Assembly (NCBI GenBank): GCA_022575985.1
Contig: JAKSXM010000132.1
Span: 806,001-870,000, forward strand
Reading direction: 5' to 3'
Length of the DNA stretch: 64,000 nt
Source of the DNA: Anagrus nilaparvatae
Taxonomy: Eukaryota; Arthropoda; Insecta; Hymenoptera; Mymaridae
A model generated the notes under the pieces. That model was not told the DNA's origin and searched no databases. It saw only the letters and a list, made by a program, of their open reading frames with translations. Within the stretch, counting starts at the first letter, position 1. Every line of letters begins with the position of its first letter. The position numbers and the translations under genes were made by a program. This document shows, in pieces, positions 44,908-64,000 of this stretch.

Positions 44908-47513
44908 TTTCTCAGATTTTAATTTTGTACACCTAAAAAAATAAAAAAAAAACTTGTTAATTTTGTATATTAAAAAAGATTTTAAGCGAATTTCAAAATG
45001 TATTTTATTATTGCCTAAATAAAAAAAAAATTTCCTCAATTCTGCTTCGCCTCATAAGACAGGTAACAATATTTTAGCCATTTTTCATTTCTTTTTTTTT
45101 CTTTTGGGTCACATACTAATATTTTAGTCAGAAAATTATTTATATTTTAATGATTCTTTAAAATTTATATAGAAGAAATAAAGAAAAAGTTAAAAAAGTT
45201 TAAAATTTCGGGTACCCAAAATTTCTATAAAGAAAAATAAGATTTGAAAATATTTCAGGATTTGAGGAAATTAAAAAATAATTTTTTATTTTAATTTAAA
45301 AAATATAAAATTCTTGGTAAAAAAAAATTAAAAAACTTCCTATTCCATTGAAAAAAAGCAACAAAATTCGACATTTTACTTACCTTAAATCAACAAGAAA
45401 AAGTTAAAAACTTTGGTCACTCAAAAATCAAAAACAACACCAAACACACTTGTTTAATCAACTAACTGATTAATACTATTTTAAATATTAGGTACTTTCT
45501 ATTTCTCAAAATCAAATAAAAAAGAATCCTATACATAGGTATCTAATTTTTCATGCGCGCAACACCCTATATCTTATTTAGCACCTTTTTTCTGTTTTTT
45601 TTTTTTTTTTTTTTATATATAGAAGAAATTCCATAATTAAAAAAATAAGAAAACATAAAAATAATTTTTTATAATGAAATTAAGCGAAATTTCTTTCTGT
45701 AAATAAAATACATGGCCAAAAAACAGTATTCTAAGAATCAAAGTCGCAAAAAAGGGATTTTAGCTGATATTTTTAAATTCAGTTTGAAGTTCAGTTATTT
45801 CTGCAATTAAATTCAACCGAAGACTATTTTGCAGTTTTAAATTTTATAATCACTTACGGAATTTAAAAAAATTGGCTGAATTTTTGATATATTGTAGGTT
45901 TCGTCATTCTGAGTAAAATTCTCCAAGGGAATACAGCTTCAAAGTCTCAACTTTTGCTCCTGTCAAGCTTGAAAGCTCCAAAGCTCCATCTTAACAAGAT
46001 TGCTACAAAACGTTCTAAATAGAGTTTTAAGTATATTAATAATAACGATCATTACTTAAATATTAAGTAATCTTTTTACTACTTCTAAACTAAAATAGAA
46101 TTCATAAATCTAAAAATTAAACTAGACTCAAAAAAAAAGTTAAAGAAATATTATTTCAAAAATGGATGGTTTCAATCCTAAACAAATTTAATAAATAAAA
46201 TTTATTTTCATTTTACTTTTAATTGATAAATTATAAAATTAAAGAATAATTATAATAATTTAATTTCCTGATATATTAAAAAACATTTCTAAAAAATCAC
46301 ACATTCATTATACATTAAATTGCAAAGTGCAAGTGCACTCGATGCAAATTTTTAAAACCAAAATATCCTGCGCGCGCTTTATGTAAACTGCAGAAAAAGC
46401 AGCATGCGTGGCTTTAAGGTTATGTTCGGTGTTAAAGGCCACGAGCTGCTCTGTGCTCCATTTATACGTCTTATTATTAAAATTTAATAAAAACTTAAAA
46501 TGTTTCGAATAAATTTAAAATTTTTGTGTTGTTTTAGTAAAATATGATAAAAAAATATTCTTATTACTTCATCGATTAGTTGAAAATTTTACTGCCTTAT
46601 GAATAAATAAACATTTTCTTAAAATAAAGTATTGTTGCATTTTTTTGCGATACTTACTGTTTTGCAAATACTTTTATTTTGAAAACTAATTCAATGATTA
46701 AAATGGATATAGTGTTACTAAATAATTTGTGATTATTTATTATAAAAAGGTTTTAAAGAATTTTATTCTTATTTTTCAACATGTTTAAGAAAAATTTTAT
46801 TTCTGTCTACGTCATTGTTTACTCACACAATATGACCTTTATTGAGGTAATTTAAGTAATTTTTTTTAAATCCTTTTTGATTTATGAGTCAATTTTTAAT
46901 ATTTAATTATTAAAATACTTTTTCTTTATGATATTGACTAATTGTAAAGTAAAAAAAAAAATTTATTGTATTCACAATATACTCATTGAGTACTTCAATA
47001 AAACTAAATTGCAAAAAACTTGTAGCATAGTTTTTTATTTTAAGTTTCTTATTTTTTGTTATTATATAAATTTTAATCGAATAAATAAAAAAAGTCAATT
47101 AAGTGTAAATAATATTTATTATAAATAATTCAACAATTTAAAATATTTTCAAATAATTATATAACGCTATAAATAAAACTTCATCACATATTTGAAAAAT
47201 TTGATAAGATAATTAAAATACCCCCAATAAGTTTAAATTTGTCAATTATCAATATCATCAATTAATTAAAAATAACTTTTTTATTCTGAATCATAAATTT
47301 TTTTAGTTTAAATGCTAAATCAAAAAATTAGCAATACCAAGTTCCCATAATTATGGAATAACGCAATGGATTTCAAATATTAAATATTAATTTTTAATAC
47401 TATTATAGTATTAATAGTACAACAAATTATCATTTTTAAAGAAGGTAATAATTTTTTATTGTGGTTTAATGAAAATCAAAAATTTGATATCTATTTTTTC
47501 TCTTAGCTCAAAG
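44908..47513. promoter_or_regulatory. Divergent region between protease and MTMR14
   Basis: A 2.6-kb region between head-to-head genes. It includes the putative protease leader exon ending at about 45385 (AAGGTAAGT donor on the minus strand). On the MTMR14 side, a GC-rich patch at about 46366-46465 (CCTGCGCGCGC; CACGAGCTGCTCTGTGC) is the likely promoter. MTMR14 has a leader intron, since a CTCTTAG acceptor ends at 47506, 7 nt before its ATG. The rest is AT-rich without visible genes. Confidence 0.5.
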
Positions 47514-49872
47514 ATGACTGATATAACAACTAATGATTTACAAGATCTCTTATTATATTTTTCTAAATCTACTTATCGAGCAAAAGATGCAGACAGCACG
47601 GTAAATATCATTTTTAAATTAATTTAACCCTCTTATAGCTTAAACTTATTAATTAAACTTAAACTTAAAATATTTAATAAAGAGTAAAAAAATTATGATG
47701 CCTTCTTTGTAAAATAACTATTTAAAAGCATTTCTTAAATTAAAAAATTTTTATTATTAGAGCCAAGCAATAATGCAGCGATGCATTTTACTAGCTGATC
47801 TAGACTACACGCATACTTTAATTAGTAACAAAAGTGGAGATTTAAGCTCTCAGTATCCAAATCAATTAATAATATTGGATTACGAAAAGCATAGAAATGC
47901 TAATATTTGTGATACTCCTCCACCTCCACGCACAACAGAAACTATTTATGAAAGCACATATGATTCAAATAAGCTCAAAGATTTAATGAAAAATGCTAGA
48001 TTTGCAAGGTGTCGTTCACGATTTCCATTACCAGTAATGTTATATAAAGGGAGGCATGTTTGCAGATCTGCTACATTATCAGGAGGTCCTGAAATTTATG
48101 GGCGATCAAGTCTTGAGTACTTTTTTGCAGCTGGAGATGGAACTACAAGAATGGTACACAATGTTGATGAATCCAAAGCTGGAGATTCTATGCTTAGTGA
48201 TTGGCAACTTTTTGATAAAGTTCGAAATCATGATATCAAACTTTTGAAGACATTGAATGTTGGCACAATAATAGATTTTATGGTTGAAAAAAAGAAAGTA
48301 AAGTTTGGAATGAAGTAAGTGATTTATTAAATTTAATTAAACTTTTATATGAAAAATAAATTTTCTATCTATGTCTATAGTGTTACTTCTTCTGAAAAAG
48401 TAGATAAAGAAAAAAGATATTCAGAGTTTACAATAGTATCACTTCCATATCCAGGGTGTGAATTTTTTAAGGCATTTCGTGAAAATGACTATTTAGCCAA
48501 AGGTTTAGTATTTGATTGGTCTCAGACTCACGTTGATGCTGATATCGACGTTCCTGAAGATCATATATCGTCTCAACTTTGTATAAATTGGGAGCAGTAT
48601 CAAATTTGGGACTTGGTTAATTTAACTCAAAATTATCTTAAGCTAATTTTAAGATATCTTACTGATAGTAGTAGCGGTATATTAATTCATTGTATATCAG
48701 GTAACAAATTTATTATTAAAAGTCTTATAATTTTATGCATATAGTTTATTCATATTAAAAATGCATAAATTAATTTTTTAATAGGTTGGGACCGCACTCC
48801 ACTTTATATTTCTTTGTTGAGAATAAGTTTGTGGGCGGATGGTGCAATTCATACCTCTTTAAACGCCCATCAAATGTTGTACTTTACAATAGCATATGAC
48901 TGGATGCTTTTCGGTCACGACCTTCAGGACAGACTTTCTAAAGGCGAAGAAATATTTTATTTTTGTTTTTATTTTTTAAAACATATTTTTGAAGAAGAAT
49001 TTAGTGTACATACTCGTCATAATAGAATTAGGCATAATGTTTTAAGGAATGATAGCGATTCACATTTGGATAATATTTTTGAATCTGAATCTGTTGTTCA
49101 TCAAAGCTCTGTTAGTTCAAATCTTAGCCTCAATAGTTGTTGCAGTAATGTTAGCCAAAATAGTCGTGATAGCGTTGATAATAACCCACCGAATCTAATG
49201 CATTGTAGCTCTGTTGGAAGTCAAGAAGACATATTTTGCAATGGGTAAGATTTTATAAAATTCAAAATTAAAATTTTTTAAATAAATTAATAAATAATAA
49301 ATTTTTTACAGCAACGTAATGTTAAGGTATTCATATCCATCTCCAAACAAAGATTTATTGAATCAAGGTTCACGATCTCCACTGCCAAATCGAACTTCTC
49401 CAGTAGCAGTTCCAATACCTGGGAGATTTCGACAGCGTAATGAATCCTCATCTTCTGGAGGTTCTTGGCAATTAATTTCAGGAACAGGAAGCTTAAGAGG
49501 TTCAACTTCATCTAACAACACAAATCCTGAAGGTGTACCAAGTTCGAGCTGTTCTACTAACCCTGGTCAGTCATCTCAAGAATCAAGTACCACAATTATA
49601 GAAGAAACCGATTTATTTCAGTTAGAAAAAAGAATTTTTATTTTTATTTTTAAAATAAAATTTTTTTTAATTATATAATTTTTATAATTATTTTTAGTTC
49701 ATCAAGAAGGCAAAAAAGGCTGGCATGTTTGAGACAAGTATTTTACACAGTATATAATCAAACAGTCGGTTTAAAAATGAAAGATAACTCTGACGCGATT
49801 GGTTTTGGACAATTGTTAGGTAATTTTGCCGAAAAAGTGGGCATTTTATCAGTTCAGAGAACTGCTTTGTGA
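47514..49872 (+). CDS. MTMR14: Myotubularin-related phosphoinositide phosphatase MTMR14 (Jumpy/EDTP)
   Basis: Six exons join in phase: 47514-47600, 47761-48314, 48381-48700, 48785-49244, 49312-49620, 49698-49872, giving 634 aa. Diagnostic blocks are RCRSRFPLPVMLYKGRHVCR, SLPYPGCEFF, and the catalytic CX5R signature HCISGWDRTP (Cys318, Arg324), split by intron 3. A long Ser/Asn-rich region follows the catalytic domain, then a conserved basic tail RRQKRLACLRQVFYTVYNQ. Known role: dephosphorylation of PI3P and PI(3,5)P2, acting on autophagy and, in flies (EDTP), on egg and muscle physiology. The active-site residues are intact, so it should be catalytically competent. The exon 5 donor is GTTAGA, chosen because it gives the only in-phase join to exon 6. 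Confidence 0.94.
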
Positions 49873-50594
49873 CAAGAGGATTGTTTTACAGCAAAAAAAA
49901 TTAGTTAATTTTGAGGATAATGTTAAATAATCCTTAAAATTGTTGCTTTACAAGAAGTTATTCAATTTTTATAATTTTTCAAGGATTTATCAAGTGTTAT
50001 AATGCAAAAATTATTTGAATAAGAGCACTGGAAAACGCAACATAAGCTTGATAATTTTGTACATATGTGAAAAATTAATAATATATTTCATTTCTGTAAT
50101 TTTGAGTAAATATGCGTTTTATAAAATCAAAGTCAAAAATTTTTAATGAAAGTATCTAAAATATGAATTTATAATTTTCAAATTAAATTTTTTTTTCTTT
50201 GATTATCATAATTATTGTTTACTCAATTCACCTTAAAATCAATGTAAATAGTTTATTTATTTATTCAGATAGTTATTTTATAAGCATTTACACATTATTT
50301 ATTAACTTCTTTATATGTATAAAGAAAATCTTACATTAAACATTATTTTTTTATTATTTAATTTTTGGGGTTATACGTTAAATGTTTTATCAAATAATTA
50401 ATTATGAATATTACTTTTTTATGTAAAAATTTTATTTTTTTTTCCCTTAAATGTATAAATAAGTTATAAATATTTATAAAAAAAAATTTTCCGATCTTGA
50501 AAAAATATAAAAAATGTTTTTGATAGAATATAAAAAAATTTGTTGTCATTATTTTTAAACTATAAAATTAAGTTTAAATACCATTTTCTTAAAG
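49873..50594. other. Convergent 3' spacer
   Basis: A 722-bp AT-rich spacer between the MTMR14 and PEX10 stops. It should hold both 3' UTRs. No other feature seen. Confidence 0.65.
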
Positions 50595-51571
50595 TTACAA
50601 ATTCATTAAAGGAACGATTCTTGATGGTGTAACAATTTCTCTACACAAAGGACAACGATTTCTGGCACGAAGCCATTCAGCTAAACAATTCCAACAAAAT
50701 AAATGACCACAAGGAGTCGTTGTATTAGGTATTTTTTCTAAACATAGTTGACATCTGCTACTTACGATGGAATCTAATTCTTTGTCAATATATATATTTT
50801 CTGCTGTAATTTTTCTCGTCTGCCATAATCTAAATATGCATTGTGCGATTGTGACTAAGCCTAATATATTTAATCCCCAATTTACACTTTTGTTTGAACG
50901 TGGACCATAAACCTATAACAAGTTTAAATATTATAAATTTTTATTCTTCAACTTAGCAATTATGATGAAAGTTACCTTAACAAAATCAATGCCAGTAATT
51001 CTTCTGCTTATACTATAATATCTACCATAAATATAAAATAGACCTCTGTGGGCTAATATTATAATGGGTACTAAATGCTGTAATCTAACTAAACTAATAT
51101 TTAAAAATTTAATAGCCTCTGGAGTTAATTGACTATTTGGTTCGTTAATTTTTTTTTGAAACCTTTCTAAAATTTTCAAGACTAGTTGTTCTCCGAAACA
51201 TTCAAGCATAGCTGCCATGAATCTGGTCTAAAAAATAAAAACAATAATTAACTAAAGTTTATTATATCTTTGAAGTTTCGAAAACTTAATCTTACCATGA
51301 AAGAAGGAACTTTTCTTTTACTTAAAGTTGCTTGAACAATGCCCGTATACTCTTCTCCAAGAGTTTGATTTTTTGAACCAGTTGTGACAAGAAAATAAAA
51401 TAATTTTGCTGGTACTTCTGATTTTGTAAATTTGGAAAATATTCTATAAATTCCATATCTATGAAGAATATCTGTTACTGATTCGCTCAATTGATTAATA
51501 AAATCATCATCTCTTTGATGTGATCTTAAAATTTCTGCAGGAGAAGCAATGCTTAATTTTTGTCCAGACAT
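50595..51571 (-). CDS. PEX10: Peroxisome biogenesis factor 10 (PEX10), RING E3 ligase
   Basis: Three exons join in phase: 51571-51296, 51227-50976, 50912-50595, giving 281 aa. The N-terminal Pex2/Pex12 region includes AEILRSHQRDDDF, the usual start of PEX10, and the middle holds membrane helices. A complete C-terminal RING follows: C230, C233, C244, H246, C249, C252, C263, C266 (RCQLCLEK...PCGHLFCWNCLAEW...CPLC). Known role: a subunit of the PEX2-PEX10-PEX12 retrotranslocation channel that ubiquitinates the PEX5 import receptor. It is convergent with MTMR14. A GC-rich patch (CGGTCGGAGACACTCGGCCG) at about 51867-51886 is the likely promoter. Confidence 0.96.
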
Positions 51572-52536
51572 TTTTTCTTATAGTTAAATATTAAAAACAG
51601 CAAATCATTGTTATAATTTATTGTAATAAACTGATTTAAAATTCATGATCTTTACAAATATATGCTATTTTTGTTGAATAAATTAAATCCAAAAAATATG
51701 TTAATAATTGCAATATACACTTTTTTTTAGTTAAGATAATTCAAGTTGATGCAAAAAAATATTACTATATGTATTACCTCAATGTAAATTAGATTTTAGA
51801 AACATTAATTTAATAAATAATAAATTTACAATTTTACAAGCAGGTGTTTTAGTGTTTGTTGTCATCGGTCGGAGACACTCGGCCGCGGTGCGTACTTTAA
51901 ATGTAGCAGACGACTTTTTAGTTTTTTTTTATTATATGAATTTTTGAAAAAACGGAGCAACATTTAAAAAAAATTTTTAATAAATTAACATTTTTTATAC
52001 ATTTGAAATTTAAAAAAATATTTTTTAATAAGATCCTGATATTATATAACAATATGAGTTGCTAGGTAAAAAAACATCAAATTATTCATATATTTATTAT
52101 ATAAATTTATTTTAAAAAAACGGAGCATAAAATTAAAAAAAATTTTTAATTTATCATAAATTAATATTTTTCTTAAATTTGATATTTTTATTTATTTATT
52201 TATAATTTAAACAGGATATAAAATCTTTCAAAATACACATTTTTACAAAATATACATAAGTAGATAATTATAATACAAAAATTTATTTATTTTAAAAATA
52301 TTTTTTAATAAGTTTCTGATATTATATACCAATAAGAGTTGTCAAGGAAAAAAAGCATCAAATATTCATAATTTTAATATAAATTTATTCAACAATATAC
52401 AAAAAATATTTGTAAATGTTTCTTATTGCAGTGATTACTTGTAACTATATATAATAAGTCTTAAATTCCTTGAGAACATTGGTTGTAATAGGTTTGATCA
52501 CAGTATAGATAGGTATATGATTAATACAAACTTAAA
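51572..52536. other. Spacer with ~90-bp direct repeat
   Basis: PEX10 promoter side at the left and HAD phosphatase 3' UTR at the right. A direct repeat is visible: 52021-52112 and 52301-52391, offset 280 bp, both starting TTTTTTAATAAG and sharing CTGATATTATATA, GAGTTG and CATCAAAT. The AAACGGAGCA motif also occurs twice (near 51950 and 52120). No gene seen. Confidence 0.6.
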
Positions 52537-53770
52537 TTATTCTAAATACAGTAAAAGATCACCTAAAGAATCAGTGTAATAATCTGGTATAAATTTTTTA
52601 TCTTCTGAATTCGTAGATTGTTTCCATTTATTTAAATCTTCCAAATTACTTCTTCCTGAAAGTACTAATAAAGTTTTAAAACCACAGTTTTTACCAAATA
52701 AAATATCAGTAGACGCTGTATCACCAATCATTAAAGTTCTTTCAGGAATAACATTATATTTTTTCCTAATCATATCGGCTACAAATGTTTCTGGTTTTCC
52801 TACAACTGTTGCTTTTCTATTTGAACAAGCTTCAATACATTTAACAAAGCTTCCAGTTCCTGTAAATGAAAAATATTGTAAATTATTTAAATAAGCATGA
52901 AATTAAAAAAAAAGAAAACTTAATACCTGGAGTTAAGGCATTACTGTTTGCTGAGATATACTGTTCATCAGGATTTGCTGCTATTAAATGAACATTTTTA
53001 TCAGCTAAATATATAGAAGCTTTATACATTTTTGGATAACTAAAATGTTGATCATGTCCTATTACTACTGCTCCAACATCTGGATCTATATCACTTAATA
53101 TTGTTGATTTACTTTTTGGCATTATATCTGGACCAAAACCAATATATGGTATTTCAGCATTATTTAATTCTTGAGTCAAAGCTGAAAATTAATATTTACA
53201 TTTAAATTTGAAAATAACTTTATCATTTAATCTTAAGTAATACCTGTTGATCCAATAAGATAAACTTTTTTTTGAAAATTTAAAATATTTTTTAAATAAT
53301 AAGCAACCAAGTATGATGTACATAATACATTATCTTCATCCGCTGGAAAATTTAATCTGTTACAATCTTTAGCAAGACCTTCTCTTGTTGTACAATTACT
53401 ATTCGTAATATAAAAAATTTGTTTTCCTTTATTTTTTAAAGCATTTATCACTTCTGGGGACTTGGGTAACGGTTTTTTATGTATCCACAGGACACCTTAA
53501 TCAAAATGAATTTTTTTTTATTAAATTGTAATTAATATGCATTTTTCAAAAATTTAATTACCATCACAATCAAATAAAAATGTATCTATAGAATTTAAAA
53601 ATTTATTGATTTCATCTTTTTTTAAAGATTTCAAATACGTTCCATTCATTTTACTAACTCGTTGAAATCCTAAGTAAAAAATTAAAAAAATTATTGCAAA
53701 AAATAAACATAAATAAAAAATTTGACCTACCACAACAAAGTATTTCATCTATCAATTTTTTATGTTTCAT
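52537..53770 (-). CDS. HAD phosphatase of the phosphoglycolate phosphatase/PDXP family
   Basis: Five exons join in phase: 53770-53731, 53669-53562, 53495-53244, 53181-52927, 52859-52537, giving 325 aa. HAD motif I is FLFDCDGVLW (Asp47 nucleophile, Asp49 acid). Motif II is in YITNSN, motif III is the lysine of VVGKPE, and motif IV is MIGDTASTDI. A C2-type cap lies between motifs II and III. This matches the eukaryotic PGP (glycerol-3-phosphate/phosphoglycolate phosphatase) and pyridoxal phosphatase clade. Typical motifs TNNS and GDRLDTD are altered to TNSN and GDTASTD. The first exon (MKHKKLIDEILCC) was chosen because its donor gives an in-phase join. The Met at codon 21 in exon 2 is an alternative start. 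The exact substrate cannot be set from sequence alone. Confidence 0.9.
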
Positions 53771-60587
<6,817 letters not shown>

Positions 60588-63500
60588 AGTAGATTAAAAA
60601 AAAGGCCTGTGCCGTGTGTTCTCTTTTAAAATAAAAATTAATGTATAAAAATATCAGTGTACATTGGTCAATAATTAATTTAAAAAAAAATACTGGTATA
60701 AAAATTGTAGTGTCATCTAACAAGTATAAAATTAATCTGAAAAGTAATAGAGGACTAACGACAGAGGCTACTATTAAAAAATTGTTGAACACATGGAAAA
60801 ATACAAAAAAGGAAAAAAATATAGGATGGACAGAAATAATAATTAATTATGTCAACATGAGGTTTAACGAGCGGGTAATTCATTATTTATATATGAGAGA
60901 AACTAATAAATGCTAAAGAGGGAAAATTTTGATCGTGAGTTAAATGTAATTTTGTAAATACACTTTATTCTCTAATTTGGCTTGTATATATGCACAAATT
61001 AATTAATTAATAAAATCACCGCACAAAACTGGAATATTAAGTTAGCAAATATTCCAGTTAATTATTAAAGAATTTTAGAGAGCGAGAGAGTTATGTTTTT
61101 TTTCGAATATACACTGTAAATGATCTTAGAATAGAATTTGTTACAGTGTAATTTTTTTTTTCAAGTTAGGAATAATATTAATAAAATTTTGTAACGCATA
61201 CAACTAAATAATAAAAAAATATTTTAAGTAAATTAAAAAAAAAACCTAGAAAGTAAAAGGCTTCCAAAAAAAATGAACTAAAAAAATAGTTTTTTAAGAT
61301 AAAAAAAAGTGACAATGATAATAATATTTAATGGAACATAATTATTAAAGTAGATTAATAAAAAATGTGCATATATTCAAGCCATCATTTTCCCTGATTT
61401 AAATAAAAATATAAGCATTTTGATCAACAAATTAAAAACGTCTCTCTTGAAATATAAAAAATATATTTATGTAGATTAAAAATTATTGATTTTTTTTTAT
61501 TATAAAAAAATATTAACAAGTTATTAAAAAAAAATTGTTTGTTTCTTAATAATTAAGAATGTTTTCTTTCTTTTTTATTAAAAAATGAAGGAAAAAAAAT
61601 TTAATACTATTTCGTGTTTAAAAAAATGCACTCGATGTCCTATCTCCCTACCCCCCTCCTCTGCTCTATTTATCTGTTCCTTCCCTTATTTCGAGAGCTT
61701 TTTGCATAGTGAAGCTTATTAAAACATTGTTATTTAAGTGCCTTTTTTTAAAAAAATAATTATGATCCATAACAAAACTTTTTTTTTTAATACGCTTTTT
61801 AAGTATCTTAAAGCATTGTTTGCACTAATTTCTTCTTAGTTTAAATTACAAAATTTAGAAAAATGATGAATTAGAAAAGAAATTTATTATTTAAATTATC
61901 AAAAATCTATGCAGTTGAAACTCGACATTGTGAATACTTACTACTAACTATTACTATAGGGTAAATTATACTTATCGTTTCTTTTTTTACTCAAAAACAA
62001 CCAAATATGTAATTATTGTGCATGTTTAAAAAAAAAAATAAATCTGTCATATATTGAAAAAAAATTGTGTCGATAAAAACTGTAGTAGTAAATTTTACTC
62101 GTGTACTAAGTATATAAATATTTAATATAGTGCTTTGTAATTTATCAAAAAAAACAATTTTTTAAGCTTTCTAACAAATAAATAAAAAAAAATCCATGAG
62201 TACGATTGTCTTATTGTAGTAACGAATGAAAAATTGTACATTTTTTATAATAATTAAATAAAATATTACTTTTTCACTCGTTATGTATTTTTTTTGTCGG
62301 TATAATAAGTTAAAAAAAAAACACATTAATATTAATTCTGTTATAAAGTTTTTAAAAGTAATCGAATTAGAAAAAAAACAAAAAAAAAATAAAAAAAAAA
62401 AGTAAGAATTTTTATTATTTGTATAAATATTTATGCGATTTATGTTTAAAAAAAAGTAAAGAAAATGAACTTGTATATAAAAACTAAGGAATGAATTTGT
62501 ATAAGACTTTTTGCATTTATAGTATATTATTATTATTATTATTATTATTATCTGAAAAATTGAATGTAAGTATATTTCAAATAAATTGATATTATGTTAT
62601 TGTGCGAATTAAAAACAAATGTCTTTTAATGAATGTAGGTAAGCCTTTTTTTTTATTGTTTATAAATTATATAGTTTCAACGCTAAATAACTAAATAAAA
62701 AAAATCTAAAAAAAAAATGCATTTAATATAAATATATTTAAAAAAAAAGACTCACTTACTCTTTTTTGTACTAGCGTCAAAAATATTGTGTTGGCTCTGA
62801 AATATAAAACATGAATTATATTTTAAAATAATTAACTCGAAGTAAATTACTGAATATATTTGTTTATTATTTTATAACATTAAACAATTTATTATATAAG
62901 GTAAAAATGGAATTAACTTGCACATGAAAAAAAAAATAATAAAAATTTTTATATATATTAGTTTAGAAATTAATTAATTAGCAATTTAATGACAAGCAGT
63001 TAGATTTATTTTTTTTTATCGATCTATCAATTAAAGTACGACAAAAAAATGGTTATAAATATTTTTACTTTGTATAATTTCTTTTTTTTTAATTTCTAAT
63101 TATTATACCAAATGATAATATGTGAAATATACTGCTCGATTGTAATCGAAAGAAAGAACATCTAATTAAATAATGTTATTAAATATAAAAAAATGAGACC
63201 TCTGAATAAATATTTATCATTAAAAAATATTTTTATCTTATTTATTTATCCAGTATTATTCTGTACATAGATTATTAAAATATTTTATGTATTCCATTAT
63301 TTCATTAATTTTTTGTTATTTTATGAAAAATGGTCCACAATTTATTACTGTAACAGTAGTTGATTAAAGAGACAATTTGATTGTAATTTAATTACTTTTT
63401 TTTAAATTGCTATAAATGTAATTGACATCTAATATTGATGAAACAATAATTAATTTTCTATAATATCAAAAGTTTAATTTTTTTTTTAATTTACTAACAA

Positions 63501-64000
63501 TCAAGTTTTTCTACAATTAAAAATATCTATTAATATTGTACAGTTTTATCTTAATTTGATTTTTGAAATACTTTTTTACAATATACAAAGTTCTATTTAT
63601 ATAGAATTGAATAAGAAAATGAAAATCCGAAATTTCATTTGTAGATATTTTAATATAATATTTGGTCAGTAGTAATCTGTAAGACACTTCTAAAGTAGAT
63701 TATTTGCAATAAATAATAAATTAATCAATTCTCTAAAATAATTAAAGATAAATCTACTTTTTTAATTTACATTAAAATTCTAATATTTTACAAAAAATTA
63801 CATTTTTATTTATATTCACCCAAAACTTGAAGGGTGCAACAAATCACAATTTTTGTCTGAATAAGACACATCGGTATTAAACAGTACAAAAATTTAATAA
63901 ATATTTAATTGACAAATCTATTGAACATCATTTTATGGCAATAAGTATAGCCTTAGGTATGTTCTGATTTGTCATAAAAATTTGAGCATAAAACCATATT
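60588..64000. other. Rap1 3' flank, non-coding
   Basis: 3.4 kb of AT-rich sequence. The first part is likely the Rap1 3' UTR, which could be long. A (TTA)n microsatellite lies at about 62524-62551. A pyrimidine-rich patch sits at 61636-61690. The ORF at 60641-60916 is composition-driven and lacks any recognisable domain. No gene seen to the window edge. Confidence 0.6.

Noticed and set aside
60641..60916. 91-codon ORF downstream of Rap1
   Set aside because: It is Lys/Asn/Ile-rich with no recognised domain, in a probable 3' UTR; it fits chance in AT-rich DNA.

Overview
This is a eukaryotic nuclear window, very AT-rich, with short AT-rich GT..AG introns and typical metazoan genes. It has no operonic bacterial layout, no CRISPR and no recognisable tRNA or rRNA. 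A CLIP-domain serine protease points to an arthropod. The extreme AT content and a Rap1 that resembles hymenopteran Rap1 make an insect, perhaps a parasitoid wasp, the best guess; the species is inference. Thirteen of the fourteen protein-coding genes can be assembled end to end with matching splice phases or a single ORF, and the fourteenth (NATD1-like) has only its start codon in doubt. All lie wholly inside the window.

Region 1 (1.8-10.2 kb, minus strand) holds three tightly packed co-oriented genes: a TMBIM/lifeguard Bax-inhibitor-like membrane protein, an NATD1-like GNAT acetyltransferase and TTC21B/IFT139 (intraflagellar transport). They are separated by only 166 and 77 nt. Region 2 (11.1-22.9 kb) holds a clarin, the deubiquitinase YOD1/OTU1, an intronless T4 Rnl2-like RNA ligase (minus) and an LMBR1-family nine-exon membrane protein. 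Region 3 (24.0-26.5 kb) is a tRNA/transcription cluster: POLR3K (RPC10) and YRDC lie on the minus strand 27 nt apart, head to head with TAF12.

Region 4 (27-41 kb) is repeat-dominated. It has a near-perfect 0.7 kb foldback, a ~4 kb nested tandem array with (CA)n tracts, several further long inverted-repeat elements, and a SMYD4-like SET/MYND gene between them. Region 5 (42-54 kb) holds the CLIP protease (minus), MTMR14 (plus), PEX10 (minus) and a HAD phosphatase of the phosphoglycolate phosphatase/PDXP type (minus). Region 6 (54-64 kb) is the small GTPase Rap1 with a long non-coding 5' side and AT-rich 3' side.

The most interesting signals are: (a) the POLR3K-YRDC pair, which looks like a dicistronic unit joining tRNA transcription to tRNA t6A modification; (b) the compact TMBIM-NATD1-TTC21B series; (c) the intronless Rnl2-type RNA ligase, a horizontal-transfer candidate; and (d) a dense, diverse set of foldback elements, several of which could make long dsRNA hairpins. 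All functional calls come from reading motifs by eye; no database search was run.
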